A stretch of 22,296 nt of DNA from Syntrophomonas sp. UBA4922 (GTDB taxonomy: Bacteria > Bacillota > Syntrophomonadia > Syntrophomonadales > Syntrophomonadaceae): NCBI GenBank assembly GCA_002398825.1, contig DHBS01000034.1, positions 357 to 22,652 on the forward strand, given 5' to 3'. This document shows, one piece after another, positions 16,183-22,296 of the stretch. Below the pieces are notes generated by a model. It saw only the letters and a list, made by a program, of their open reading frames with translations, was not told the DNA's origin and searched no databases. The number at the start of each line of letters is the position of its first letter. Positions within the stretch are counted from its first letter, which is position 1. Made by a program: the position numbers and the translations under genes.

Positions 16183-16473
16183 AGTTGATTCAGTTTTTTA
16201 TCATGATTCACAATTTCATTATAACCCCACCGTCAAGCTTCTCCAATAAATATATTTTACCTGGCAGGGCTGCAACAAACGATTTGAAAGTGGTTTAATT
16301 GCATGGACCCATACCTTAGCCCTGCTTGCGGAAAATCTGATGGAACTGCCATTACAGCGGGATCTCCGGTTATTTCCTACCAGCATAACGGGAGGGCACG
16401 GCTGTAAAATGAGGGTATTAATGAAGGTATAAGATTGATTCTCTATTATTGAGGAGTATGGGCTGAATTTGTT
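16183..16473. other. Gene-free stretch between the activator and the tRNA promoter
   Basis: No intact gene. On the + strand a frame without a start codon is open from 16250 to the TAA at 16430-16432 (about 60 codons, reading WQGCNKRFESGLIAWTH and so on) and might be a decayed coding fragment. It shows no family I recognise. The activator promoter should lie here but no convincing - strand boxes were found. Confidence 0.4.
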
Positions 16474-16502
16474 TTGACAATAGTAAAGGGCTATATTATA
16501 AT
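16474..16502 (+). promoter_or_regulatory. Perfect consensus sigma-A promoter of the tRNA pair
   Basis: TTGACA (16474-16479), exactly 17 bases, then TATAAT (16497-16502). Both boxes are fully consensus with optimal spacing, typical of stable RNA genes. Transcription would begin about 20 bases before tRNA-Gln. Confidence 0.92.
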
Positions 16503-16528
16503 AATCTTCGCGGGTATTTTCCGCATGC

Positions 16529-16602
16529 AGCCGGTTGGTGTAACGGTAGCACGACTGACTCTGGATCAGTTCGTCAGGGTTCGAATCCTTGACCGGCTGC
16601 CA
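16529..16602 (+). tRNA. tRNA-Gln (anticodon CUG)
   Basis: The 74-nt cloverleaf folds fully: acceptor AGCCGGT/ACCGGCT, D stem GTGT/GCAC, anticodon stem ACTGA/TCAGT with loop CTCTGGA (anticodon CTG), T arm CAGGG-TTCGAAT-CCTTG, discriminator G and encoded CCA. G73 is normal for glutamine tRNA. In organisms without GlnRS it is first charged with glutamate by a non-discriminating GluRS and then amidated by GatCAB; gltX lies 2.6 kb downstream. Confidence 0.95.
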
Positions 16603-16605
16603 CTT

Positions 16606-16681
16606 GGCCCCATCGTCTAGAGGCCTAGGATGCCGCCCTCTCACGGCGGAGACAGGGGTTCGATTCCCCTTGGGGCTACCA
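16606..16681 (+). tRNA. tRNA-Glu (anticodon CUC)
   Basis: A 76-nt cloverleaf starting three bases after tRNA-Gln: acceptor GGCCCCA with TGGGGCT (G-U at the first pair), anticodon stem CCGCC/GGCGG with loop CTCTCAC (anticodon CTC), T loop TTCGATT, and encoded CCA at 16679-16681. It is co-transcribed with tRNA-Gln. No clear intrinsic terminator is close behind; the first strong hairpin is at 16895. Confidence 0.95.
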
Positions 16682-16918
16682 TTATAAAACCCAACCATTT
16701 AACCTTTTGAAGGATAGTTTAACAGGCCTTTGAGGGGTTATTTTTATTTCACCCAATAAGGCCTTTAGTTCAGTCCGGCACATCTCTGGGTGATCCGGCT
16801 CGATAGCCCTGACAATTACGCTATTTACATACATATCCTCAATTTCTTCCCGGGTGATTTTATTAGCTTCCGGCTTTTTTATCCGCTGGGTTAGAAAACC
16901 GCTACCTGAGTAGCGGTT
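16682..16918 (-). pseudogene. Coding remnant abutting the tRNA-Glu 3' end
   Basis: A - strand frame is open for 78 codons and stops with TAA at 16682-16684, right against the last base of tRNA-Glu. Its middle reads like a real protein (ANKITREEIEDMYVNSVIV, then EPDHPEMCRTELKALLGEIK). The only ATG (16834) has no proper ribosome site, and the terminator hairpin at 16895-16920 lies inside the frame. I do not recognise the family. It is best seen as the C-terminal remnant of a lost gene, or a 50-residue small protein. Confidence 0.35.
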
Positions 16919-16920
16919 TT
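16895..16920. terminator. Bidirectional intrinsic terminator
   Basis: AAAACCGCTAC (16895-16905), loop CTGA, and GTAGCGGTTTT (16910-16920) form an 11-bp perfect stem whose ends supply an A-run and a T-run. It should stop read-through from the tRNA pair and also end the - strand gene at 17009-17734. Confidence 0.8.
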
Positions 16921-17008
16921 AACTAGATATGTCGGTGTTTTTTCTCTGCTTTGAAATTACTAATACTATGTACGATTTTCCCCAAAAGAATCCTTTATCG
17001 GAACTCTC

Positions 17009-17734
17009 TTATTCCGCAGCAAAGTATATTTTCCCATTGCTGGATAGAGGATTCCATATCAACTGCATTCCGGACTCTCCTTCTGGAACGTAATAATTTG
17101 AAGATCCAGTGGCCTCACCACCGTGGTATAAGCTCTCGCTCATTCCGCTATATGAACCTTCACTTGGCAATACTACGGACTTATCAAAAGTATTAACAAC
17201 CCTATTAGAACTACCGATGAGTGCAAATGAACTATCACTGACCCAGGCTGGCTCTTCTTTACTGGATACGTTCTTGACGGTATAAGTAACTATGACGTAT
17301 TTATACCCGTCAGCTGGTGGATCATTAAACATGTTCGCTTCCTTGATTATGTTCCAGGCACTAGATCCTTCTGTTTTCTTGATTATTTTTATCTCAAATC
17401 CATCAGGCGTCAAAAAACTTTGGCCTAATGGAACCGGATTTGTCCGGCTTAATCCTATGGGGCTAGAAGGTTGAACAGGTGCCGGTTGAGGAATCGATTG
17501 CCCAGTAGTAATAATAACTGTGTTGGTATTGCCATCCCATTCAACATTAGCGCCTAGTGCTTCGGCTACAGCGCGTAATGGAACCATGGTTCTGCCCCCA
17601 ATAATCTGGGGTGGTACGTCGGGCTGTATCACGCGCCCATTAACTGTGATAGTAATTGGATTGGCAGCTATAACTGCAATCGAGCCGACCGCCACCATCA
17701 ATAGGCATAGACAAACAACAAGGACCTTTTTCAT
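17009..17734 (-). CDS. Secreted protein with copper amine oxidase N-terminal-type domain
   Basis: 241 residues; AGGAGGGC lies seven bases before the ATG. A signal peptide (MKKVLVVCLCLLMVAVGSIA, cut probably near residue 24) is followed by a Cu_amine_oxidN1-type repeat domain: ITVNGRVIQPDVPPQIIGGR, then TMVPLRAVAEALGANVEWDG and TNTVIITTG. This domain is common in clostridial exported proteins and is not itself an oxidase. After a Pro-rich linker (QPAPVQPSSP) the C-terminal part (about 100-240) is a beta-rich Ig-like domain close to DUF4352 (YKYVIVTYTVKNVS, then the 'AFDKSVVLPSEG'-like strand). It probably works at the cell surface; no substrate can be named. It ends before the hairpin at 16895. 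Confidence 0.8.
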   Translation of the reverse strand: MKKVLVVCLCLLMVAVGSIAVIAANPITITVNGRVIQPDVPPQIIGGRTMVPLRAVAEALGANVEWDGNTNTVIITTGQSIPQPAPVQPSSPIGLSRTNPVPLGQSFLTPDGFEIKIIKKTEGSSAWNIIKEANMFNDPPADGYKYVIVTYTVKNVSSKEEPAWVSDSSFALIGSSNRVVNTFDKSVVLPSEGSYSGMSESLYHGGEATGSSNYYVPEGESGMQLIWNPLSSNGKIYFAAE

Positions 17735-18068
17735 TTAAAAGCCCTCCTGTCGCCATTTTGCATTTACCATTTATTTGTTGTCTCCTTTTCAGCCCATGCC
17801 GACTACCATATCAATATACGAAGCCAGATGCTCCGGTCTGATTCCGGCAGTCGAAGCCCTCTCGATAACCTCCTTCCACTCATCGTGCCCGGCAACTGTC
17901 GTGAATCTTTATAGGTCAGATAGCCCGCTGAACCTTCTCTAGATTAAAGCGACTATCAAACCGATACAAAATTCACCAATTTTACATCTTAATAGTATTA
18001 TTAACCCATAATTATGAAATACCTCTAAACCAGAAGTAAATTTTCCGTTTAAACTTAACTGGCAGTTA
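17735..18068. other. Gene-poor stretch upstream of the exported protein
   Basis: On the - strand an 11-codon frame (MVNAKWRQEGF, 17770 to 17735) is preceded by AAGGAG and its stop touches the ATG of the exported-protein gene. It could be a leader peptide coupled to that gene, though it is too short to be sure. Behind it lies the coding remnant at 17789-17908; the rest is AT-rich without genes. Confidence 0.35.
17789..17908 (-). pseudogene. C-terminal coding remnant, about 39 codons
   Basis: A - strand frame opens just after a TAA and runs to TGA at 17789-17791. It has protein-like composition (GHDEWKEVIERASTAGIRPE, then HLASYIDMVVGMG) and GC-rich codon use unlike the flanking AT-rich DNA. 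It lacks a start codon and ribosome site. It looks like the end of a gene whose body has been lost; family unknown. Confidence 0.35.
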
Positions 18069-18232
18069 TTGACGAGGTGTAAACTGCCGCTTACGATACT
18101 GGCAGGAGCTGAGCCTGAACGCGACAGGGTAAATACAAAAATCAGACCAAAGAAATTCGCGAAAAGAAAACTGATATCAGATATACCATCACCCGAGGGT
18201 TGCTGCTATAGATAGCTCACCCCTCTTTTTTC
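18069..18232 (+). ncRNA. Possible small RNA with its own promoter and terminator
   Basis: TTGACG (18069-18074), 17 bases, and TACGAT (18092-18097) form a fair promoter. About 100 bases later GAGGG (18195-18199) pairs with CCCTC (18221-18225), enclosing GCTA/TAGC, followed by six T (18226-18231). That would give a transcript of about 125 nt with no ATG frame. The terminator stem has internal mismatches. A second two-tier hairpin, GGGGTT/AACCCC around GGCAGC/GCTGCC, sits at 18244-18290. Confidence 0.25.
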
Positions 18233-18399
18233 TAGCCATTATTGGGGTTGGGCTTATTACGGCAGCACCCTGGGGCTGCCATCTAACCCCATCAGCCGAT
18301 TCCCGCAGCATAACCAGTGATTAACTTTTGGTTACAAACGGTATATTTTAATCATCTTAGAAAAAAACTATATAAAATTAAATTTTAGAAGGGTGTTTA

Positions 18400-18906
18400 A
18401 TGAATAGCTTTATTCAACACTTAGATTTACAACAACAAGGTATTTGGTTTCCATTAATTACAGGAGCTATTGCTTTATTATTTGTCTTACTTATGCCAAA
18501 ACGACAAATGAATTGGCGGGGAATTTATATCACTTTCGGCGTGATAAGCTACGTTACATTAATGCTGGATGTCTTTATTGTAGGAGAGTATTTTGATTTA
18601 TTCGATATAGGAGATCCTGCACTAGAAGGAATTGGCGATTTAATCACTTATGCAATTATCCCCTCCTGTCTTGCTATCACATATCTCAATTATTTTAATG
18701 AAAAGAACAAATGGTTGTACGTTACTCTATTTACAATCATATCCTTTTTATTTGAATGGGAACTTACCCGCGCAGGTTATATGAAACTAAAAGGCTGGCA
18801 AAATTGGTACTCCATACCTGTATATATTATTGTTTATGGTTGGTGGCTGCCGTGGCATTTTAAGTTTATCAATCATATATACGGTGGGAATACTGAGGAA
18901 AGCTAA
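18400..18906 (+). CDS. CBO0543-like integral membrane protein
   Basis: 168 residues with AAGGGTG just before the ATG. About five hydrophobic segments are visible (for example WFPLITGAIALLFVLLMP, ISYVTLMLDVFIVGEYFDLF, LYVTLFTIISFLFEW and IPVYIIVYGWWLPWHF). The 'GDLITYAIIPSCLAITYLNYF' and FEW-E-x-G-x-GW pattern matches the CBO0543 family of Bacillus and Clostridium membrane proteins, whose function is unknown. The gene and its upstream 100 bp are clearly more AT-rich than the housekeeping genes here, which suggests acquisition from a low-GC Firmicute. It appears monocistronic. A weak hairpin (AAGCC..GGCTT, about 18904-18933) follows. Confidence 0.7.
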   Translation: MNSFIQHLDLQQQGIWFPLITGAIALLFVLLMPKRQMNWRGIYITFGVISYVTLMLDVFIVGEYFDLFDIGDPALEGIGDLITYAIIPSCLAITYLNYFNEKNKWLYVTLFTIISFLFEWELTRAGYMKLKGWQNWYSIPVYIIVYGWWLPWHFKFINHIYGGNTEES

Positions 18907-19190
18907 GCCCGCAGGATATTTATCCGTGGCTTTAGGGTTTTGATTAACTTGGCTCAGCGCGGTAACGTCTGGGATACCACTTGGTCCGGATGACCATGCA
19001 AACACCGGTAATGAGGGGTTTCTTGTTTTCTGCAAAAGCTTGCGGCTAACACCTGAATAGAGGACAATAACAAACCAGGATGAACTAGTGCCTGAGTGTC
19101 GGCATCATGCCCCCGGGACACCTGAAGCAAGACCAAAAACAAACTCCTGCCTAACAGCAGCCAGATTTAAATTGTCAATTTATATTCGGA
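18907..19190. other. Gene-free stretch between the membrane protein and gltX
   Basis: Apart from the weak hairpin after the membrane protein gene I see no supported gene. AAATTGACAATTT near 19168 is a small dyad that could lie at the end of the gltX transcript. Confidence 0.5.
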
Positions 19191-20666
19191 CTACTGGCCG
19201 AGGCGATTTTCATCGAGCCATTTTATAGCCTGATTGATCCTCTTCAGGCATTTTTCCCGGCCCAGCAATACGGCGACTTCAAATATGCCCGGACTGTTGG
19301 TTCGGCCGGTCAAGGCCAGACGCAAAGGGTGGATCAGATCCGCTGCCTTGACCCCCATCTGGGCTGCCTTTTCCCGCAAGGCTGATTCCAGCGAAGCCAG
19401 TGTGAACCGGGTGTCAGCTGTGAGTATTTCCAGATCGGCCTGCAGCAATTTATCGGCATCGCTGCGGGCAAAGTGCTTATTAACGCCCTTCTCCTCATAA
19501 CCGTTGACTTCCTCAAAGAAGTAGGCGGCCGCTTCTATCAATTCGGGTATGAGCTTAGCCCTGCCTTGAACCAGTTTTACTACCTCAATTAAATACGCCA
19601 TACTGGAGCTGGACATCCAATGTTTCACCCTGGTGGAACGCAGCATCTCCGTTGCCAGGGATTCTGGCCGGGCCTGGCTGATATAGTGGCCGTTCATCCA
19701 GGTCAGCTTCTCGATGTCATAAACCGCTGCCGAGCGCGAAACGTGTTCCAGATCAAAGCGCGGCACAATATCATTTACATCCCAAATATCCTGGTCGGTG
19801 CCGCTTGACCACCCCAGCAAAGCCAGGTAGTTGAGCAGGGCCTGGGGAAGATAACCCAATTCCCTGAATTCCTGAACCGAGGTGGCGCCGTGCCGTTTAG
19901 AGAGTTTGCTGCGGTCGGGGGCCAGTATCATGGACACATGGGCGAATTGAGGCAACTCCCAGTTGAGGGCCTGGTAGATCAGTATTTGTCGCGGGGTGTT
20001 GGAGAGGTGCTCCTCGGCACGGATCACGTGGCTGACCGCCATCATATGATCATCGACCACCACCGCAAAATTGTATGTGGGCCAGCCGTCTGATTTGGCG
20101 ATAATAAAATCGTCCATCAGGCTATTATCAAATTCGACCTCGCCGCGGATGAGGTCTGATACCTTGGTGATGCCGGTATTTGGCACCCGCAAGCGGATTA
20201 CCGCCGGCTGGCCGTTTTCCACCCGTTGTGCCGCAGCCTCTCCGTCCAGGTGACGGCAGCGGCCGGAATACTTGTAATCACGTCCCTGTTCCCGGGCCAG
20301 GGCTTTGTCGGCAGCGATATCCTCATTGCTGCAGAAACAGTAATAGGCCTGATTAGCATCTAGCAATGCTTTGAGATACTGATGGTAAATGGTCAGGCGC
20401 TGGCTTTGACGGTAAGGCCCGTAAGGACCACCCCTGTCAGGGCCCTCATCCCAATCCAGGCCCAGCCAGGCCAGGCCGTCCAAAATTCCCCGGGCTGATT
20501 CCTGGCTGGAGCGCTCACTGTCGGTGTCCTCCAGCCGCAGGATGAAAATGCCTCCGCTTTTTCTGGCATAAAGCCAGTTGAATAAGGCGGTTCGAGCCCC
20601 TCCAATATGTAAAGCTCCGGTAGGGCTGGGAGCAAAACGCACTCTTATCCGGTTAATCTGTTTCAT
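19191..20666 (-). CDS. gltX: Glutamyl-tRNA synthetase
   Basis: 491 residues; GAGGAG lies about eight bases before the ATG at 20666. It charges tRNA-Glu, and in lineages lacking GlnRS also tRNA-Gln, with glutamate. The class I motifs are VRFAPSPTGALHIGG (HIGH motif at 20-23) and DRSKLSKRHG (KMSKS equivalent KLSKR, 254-258). A zinc-site pattern C110-x-C112-x24-C137-x-H139 matches that described for E. coli GluRS. The C-terminal anticodon-binding helical domain is complete. The gene stands alone, 2.6 kb from the tRNA-Gln/tRNA-Glu pair it serves. No T-box is seen in the short leader. Confidence 0.97.
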   Translation of the reverse strand: MKQINRIRVRFAPSPTGALHIGGARTALFNWLYARKSGGIFILRLEDTDSERSSQESARGILDGLAWLGLDWDEGPDRGGPYGPYRQSQRLTIYHQYLKALLDANQAYYCFCSNEDIAADKALAREQGRDYKYSGRCRHLDGEAAAQRVENGQPAVIRLRVPNTGITKVSDLIRGEVEFDNSLMDDFIIAKSDGWPTYNFAVVVDDHMMAVSHVIRAEEHLSNTPRQILIYQALNWELPQFAHVSMILAPDRSKLSKRHGATSVQEFRELGYLPQALLNYLALLGWSSGTDQDIWDVNDIVPRFDLEHVSRSAAVYDIEKLTWMNGHYISQARPESLATEMLRSTRVKHWMSSSSMAYLIEVVKLVQGRAKLIPELIEAAAYFFEEVNGYEEKGVNKHFARSDADKLLQADLEILTADTRFTLASLESALREKAAQMGVKAADLIHPLRLALTGRTNSPGIFEVAVLLGREKCLKRINQAIKWLDENRLGQ

Positions 20667-21001
20667 TAAATAATCTCCTCAAACTGGTGATATTGTTCCA
20701 TGTTTACTATTTTATCCGCTTCCCCTTCAATATACCAGCCTGCGGCATTTCAGACAGAAATCAATAATAATGCAAAGAGCGCAATAGCCATATAATTCTG
20801 CTGTTGTCAGCCCCAATTGCCCTGCAGCAGGTATTGCTGCGGCAGGTACACCTATCCTGAAGCGGTGAATATCGGAAAAGTCGTTTAACCCCATACTATT
20901 TGTATAAAACCACCGTCTCAGGAAAAACTATGTCAAACCAAATGATTGCTTCATTAATAGTAAACCCTGGCTAAACTGAAAAAATAACAAGGAGTATAAA
21001 C
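20667..21001. other. Intergenic region between gltX and the DUF1540 gene
   Basis: It holds the divergent leaders of the two genes. A bulged hairpin (CCTGCAGCA with TGCTGCGGCAGG, about 20820-20846) is the only structure noted. No gene and no convincing promoter boxes were seen. Confidence 0.5.
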
Positions 21002-21382
21002 ATGACCGCAACCGTCTGCCATGTGCAGAGCTGTATTCACCATCATAGCAAGGAGAGCTGCGGGGTTGACCAGATTTCCGTTGCTGTGCAGGGTTCCCGG
21101 GCTTTTTGCAGCACTTACCGCAATCACCATCTTTATAAAACGGGAGCAGATAATGACACCCTGGATATGAATACCCAAATCACTTCTTCCAACCCCGAAG
21201 TCGGATGTCAGGCAGCAGCCTGTTTCTATAATCAAGATATGGTCTGCTATGCTGCTGCCATCGAAGTATTTGGAGATAACGCGGTTGATTCCACGGAAAC
21301 CCGCTGCAACACCTTTCTGCCCCGAGATGAAGATGATAGCGGCGTGGAAGAACGGTTTGAATTCGGCCTGCATGTTGACTGA
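21002..21382 (+). CDS. Cys-rich protein with two DUF1540 domains
   Basis: 126 residues; AAGGAG sits seven bases before the ATG. Two DUF1540 units are present, each with four cysteines: C6, C11, C20, C36 (C-x4-C-x8-C-x15-C) and C69, C74, C82, C102 (C-x4-C-x7-C-x19-C). The second ends in the typical 'STETRCNTF'. DUF1540 proteins are small, probably metal-binding, and of unknown function. Here the first unit is degenerate (AFCSTYRNHH in place of ET-x-C-x-TF) and carries a His run. The acidic tail (RDEDDSGVEERFEF) is soluble. The next gene on the strand is yunB, 116 bases on. Confidence 0.8.
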   Translation: MTATVCHVQSCIHHHSKESCGVDQISVAVQGSRAFCSTYRNHHLYKTGADNDTLDMNTQITSSNPEVGCQAAACFYNQDMVCYAAAIEVFGDNAVDSTETRCNTFLPRDEDDSGVEERFEFGLHVD

Positions 21383-21498
21383 TAACTATATATAGTAAGG
21401 CCGCCAAAAACCTGGCAGTAAATTCCTGTTAGAAACAGCGCTGCAGTATGAACCAAACGTATACACCCTACATAGTATAACAGCACGGGGGTGATGTG

Positions 21499-22152
21499 AT
21501 GCTGGGGAGGCGATCCGCCAGACCCTTGCTGGTTCTAGTGGTAATTGCAGCTTTGTTGGTGGGTTTCGTAGCGGTGGACTTCAGGCTAAAAGCCAGTACT
21601 ATTGCGATTGCCAGATCCCAGGCTCAGGTGGCCGGGGTAAGACTGATCAATACAGTAGTAAATGACAGAATAGCCAGTCAGGTCAGGTATGAAGACCTGG
21701 TAATGGTTCACAAAGATTCTTCGGGTCGTATCGTGCTTATTCAGCCCAATACCATCATGTTAAATAAAATCATGGCCAGTACGGTATTGGAAGTATCCAA
21801 CTCCATGGGGCAGATGCAGGATGACACTATCAGTGTACCGGTGGGGCAATTGTCAGGCATCAATCTCTTATCCGGATATGGCCCTAGAATAAAGGTCAGG
21901 ATAATACCGACCGGTCAAATTCATGTCGAAGTTCAGGATAAATTCGAGCAAGCCGGAATAAACCAGACCAGGCACCTGATCTATTTCGACATCAAAGCCA
22001 TGATCCAGGTTGCGGTGCCATTTATGAAAGAGAGCGTGGATGTGAGCACAGTGATTCCATTAGCGGAGACCATAGTGGTAGGGGATGTTCCCCAGACCTA
22101 TGTAAATTTGACCGGAGGCGGAGAACTGTTATATCCTTATATAAAGAAATAG
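21499..22152 (+). CDS. yunB: Sporulation protein YunB
   Basis: 217 residues from the ATG at 21499, with GGGGGTGA just upstream; a GTG at 21496 is an equally in-frame alternative. A single N-terminal transmembrane helix (about 9-27, LLVLVVIAALLVGFVAVDF) is followed by an extracytoplasmic domain. 'RLKASTIAIARSQAQVAGVRLIN', 'VNDRIASQVRYEDLV' and the C-terminal 'IPLAETIVVGDVPQTYVNL' are hallmarks of YunB. In Bacillus it is made in the mother cell under sigma-E and supports spore formation. It indicates that the host belongs to a spore-forming lineage. It has its own leader and no downstream partner in the window. Confidence 0.93.
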   Translation: MLGRRSARPLLVLVVIAALLVGFVAVDFRLKASTIAIARSQAQVAGVRLINTVVNDRIASQVRYEDLVMVHKDSSGRIVLIQPNTIMLNKIMASTVLEVSNSMGQMQDDTISVPVGQLSGINLLSGYGPRIKVRIIPTGQIHVEVQDKFEQAGINQTRHLIYFDIKAMIQVAVPFMKESVDVSTVIPLAETIVVGDVPQTYVNLTGGGELLYPYIKK

Positions 22153-22220
22153 AAACTGATGGGTAGCCTAAGGCAACCACACATCTTTAAAAAGTAGAGA
22201 ATAAAAAAATTGCCGAATGC

Positions 22221-22249
22221 TTGACAATAATATTTGAGGATGATAACAT
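22221..22249 (+). promoter_or_regulatory. Strong sigma-A promoter near the right edge
   Basis: TTGACA (22221-22226), 17 bases, then TAACAT (22244-22249). Transcription would start near 22256 and run out of the window. The preceding 22153-22220 holds only a small mismatched hairpin (GGTAGCC/GGCAACC) after yunB. Confidence 0.7.
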
Positions 22250-22255
22250 AAGTCT

Positions 22256-22296
22256 TGCGCGCACGACAGGTAAAACGGTGAGCGCGGGGCAGGAAA
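22256..22296 (+). ncRNA. Possible 5' end of RNase P RNA or another structured RNA, cut by the window edge
   Basis: Right after the promoter, a GC-rich segment forms CGCGC (22258-22262) with GCGCG (22282-22286), then GGGGCAGGAAA at the very end. That ending resembles the start of the conserved P4 strand (G-A-G-G-A-A-A-G-U-C-C) of bacterial type A RNase P RNA. The match is short and the 5' part is atypical, so this is a weak guess. Confidence 0.25.

Noticed and set aside
16219..16698. 159-codon frame on the - strand
   Set aside because: It is the reverse complement of the two tRNA genes (the familiar GNRTPVSAVRG artefact) plus intergenic DNA.
20954..21373. 139-codon frame on the - strand
   Set aside because: Antisense to the DUF1540 gene, whose cysteine pattern and Shine-Dalgarno are convincing.

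Overview
The window looks like chromosome of an anaerobic, spore-forming clostridial Firmicute, most likely in or near Syntrophomonadaceae. The evidence is a YunB-type sporulation protein, a MutS2/U32/class A PBP gene content with clean Firmicute Shine-Dalgarno sites, a But-type butyryl-CoA:acetate CoA-transferase, and a large PAS/sigma-54 activator of the kind common in fatty-acid-oxidising clostridia. The genus is an inference from gene content; no rRNA is visible.

Layout. 1-6.5 kb (+): the 3' part of a DUF421 membrane protein, then a probable operon of a NIF3-like protein, a U32 peptidase/RNA-hydroxylation-type protein and mutS2. A strong hairpin at 6656-6683 separates it from a convergent class A penicillin-binding protein (6715-9180, -), which is divergent from tyrS (9367-10584, +). 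tyrS is followed by a 20-bp perfect palindrome and a small hypothetical gene (-).

11.1-16.2 kb is the most interesting block. A near-consensus sigma-54 promoter (11350-11365) precedes a 340-nt structured leader and the CoA-transferase gene (11716-13098). Convergent to it lies a 935-residue sigma-54-dependent activator with a CBS-like domain, four PAS domains (three of them a recent-looking 124-residue triplication), an AAA+ domain with GAFTGA, and a Fis-type helix-turn-helix. The simplest reading is that this regulator senses a ligand through its PAS array and drives the CoA-transferase from the sigma-54 promoter. Between the two convergent genes is an unexplained array of sixteen GAGYRCC heptamers (13123-13320). 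They are arranged as eight pairs, almost all in register with the DNA helix, and end at a hairpin that overlaps the activator's stop codon. This is the best candidate in the window for something undescribed.

16.4-19.2 kb is looser, accessory-looking DNA. It holds a perfect-consensus promoter driving tRNA-Gln(CUG) and tRNA-Glu(CUC), a reading-frame remnant abutting the tRNA, a secreted copper-amine-oxidase-N-domain protein (-), another gene remnant, a possible small RNA, and an AT-rich CBO0543-like membrane protein. 19.2-22.3 kb holds gltX (-), a two-domain DUF1540 Cys-rich protein, yunB, and a strong promoter near the right edge that may start an RNA gene (RNase P RNA is a weak guess).

Most protein calls rest on recognised motifs in the translations. 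Regulatory and RNA calls rest on pattern matching by eye and carry lower confidence.
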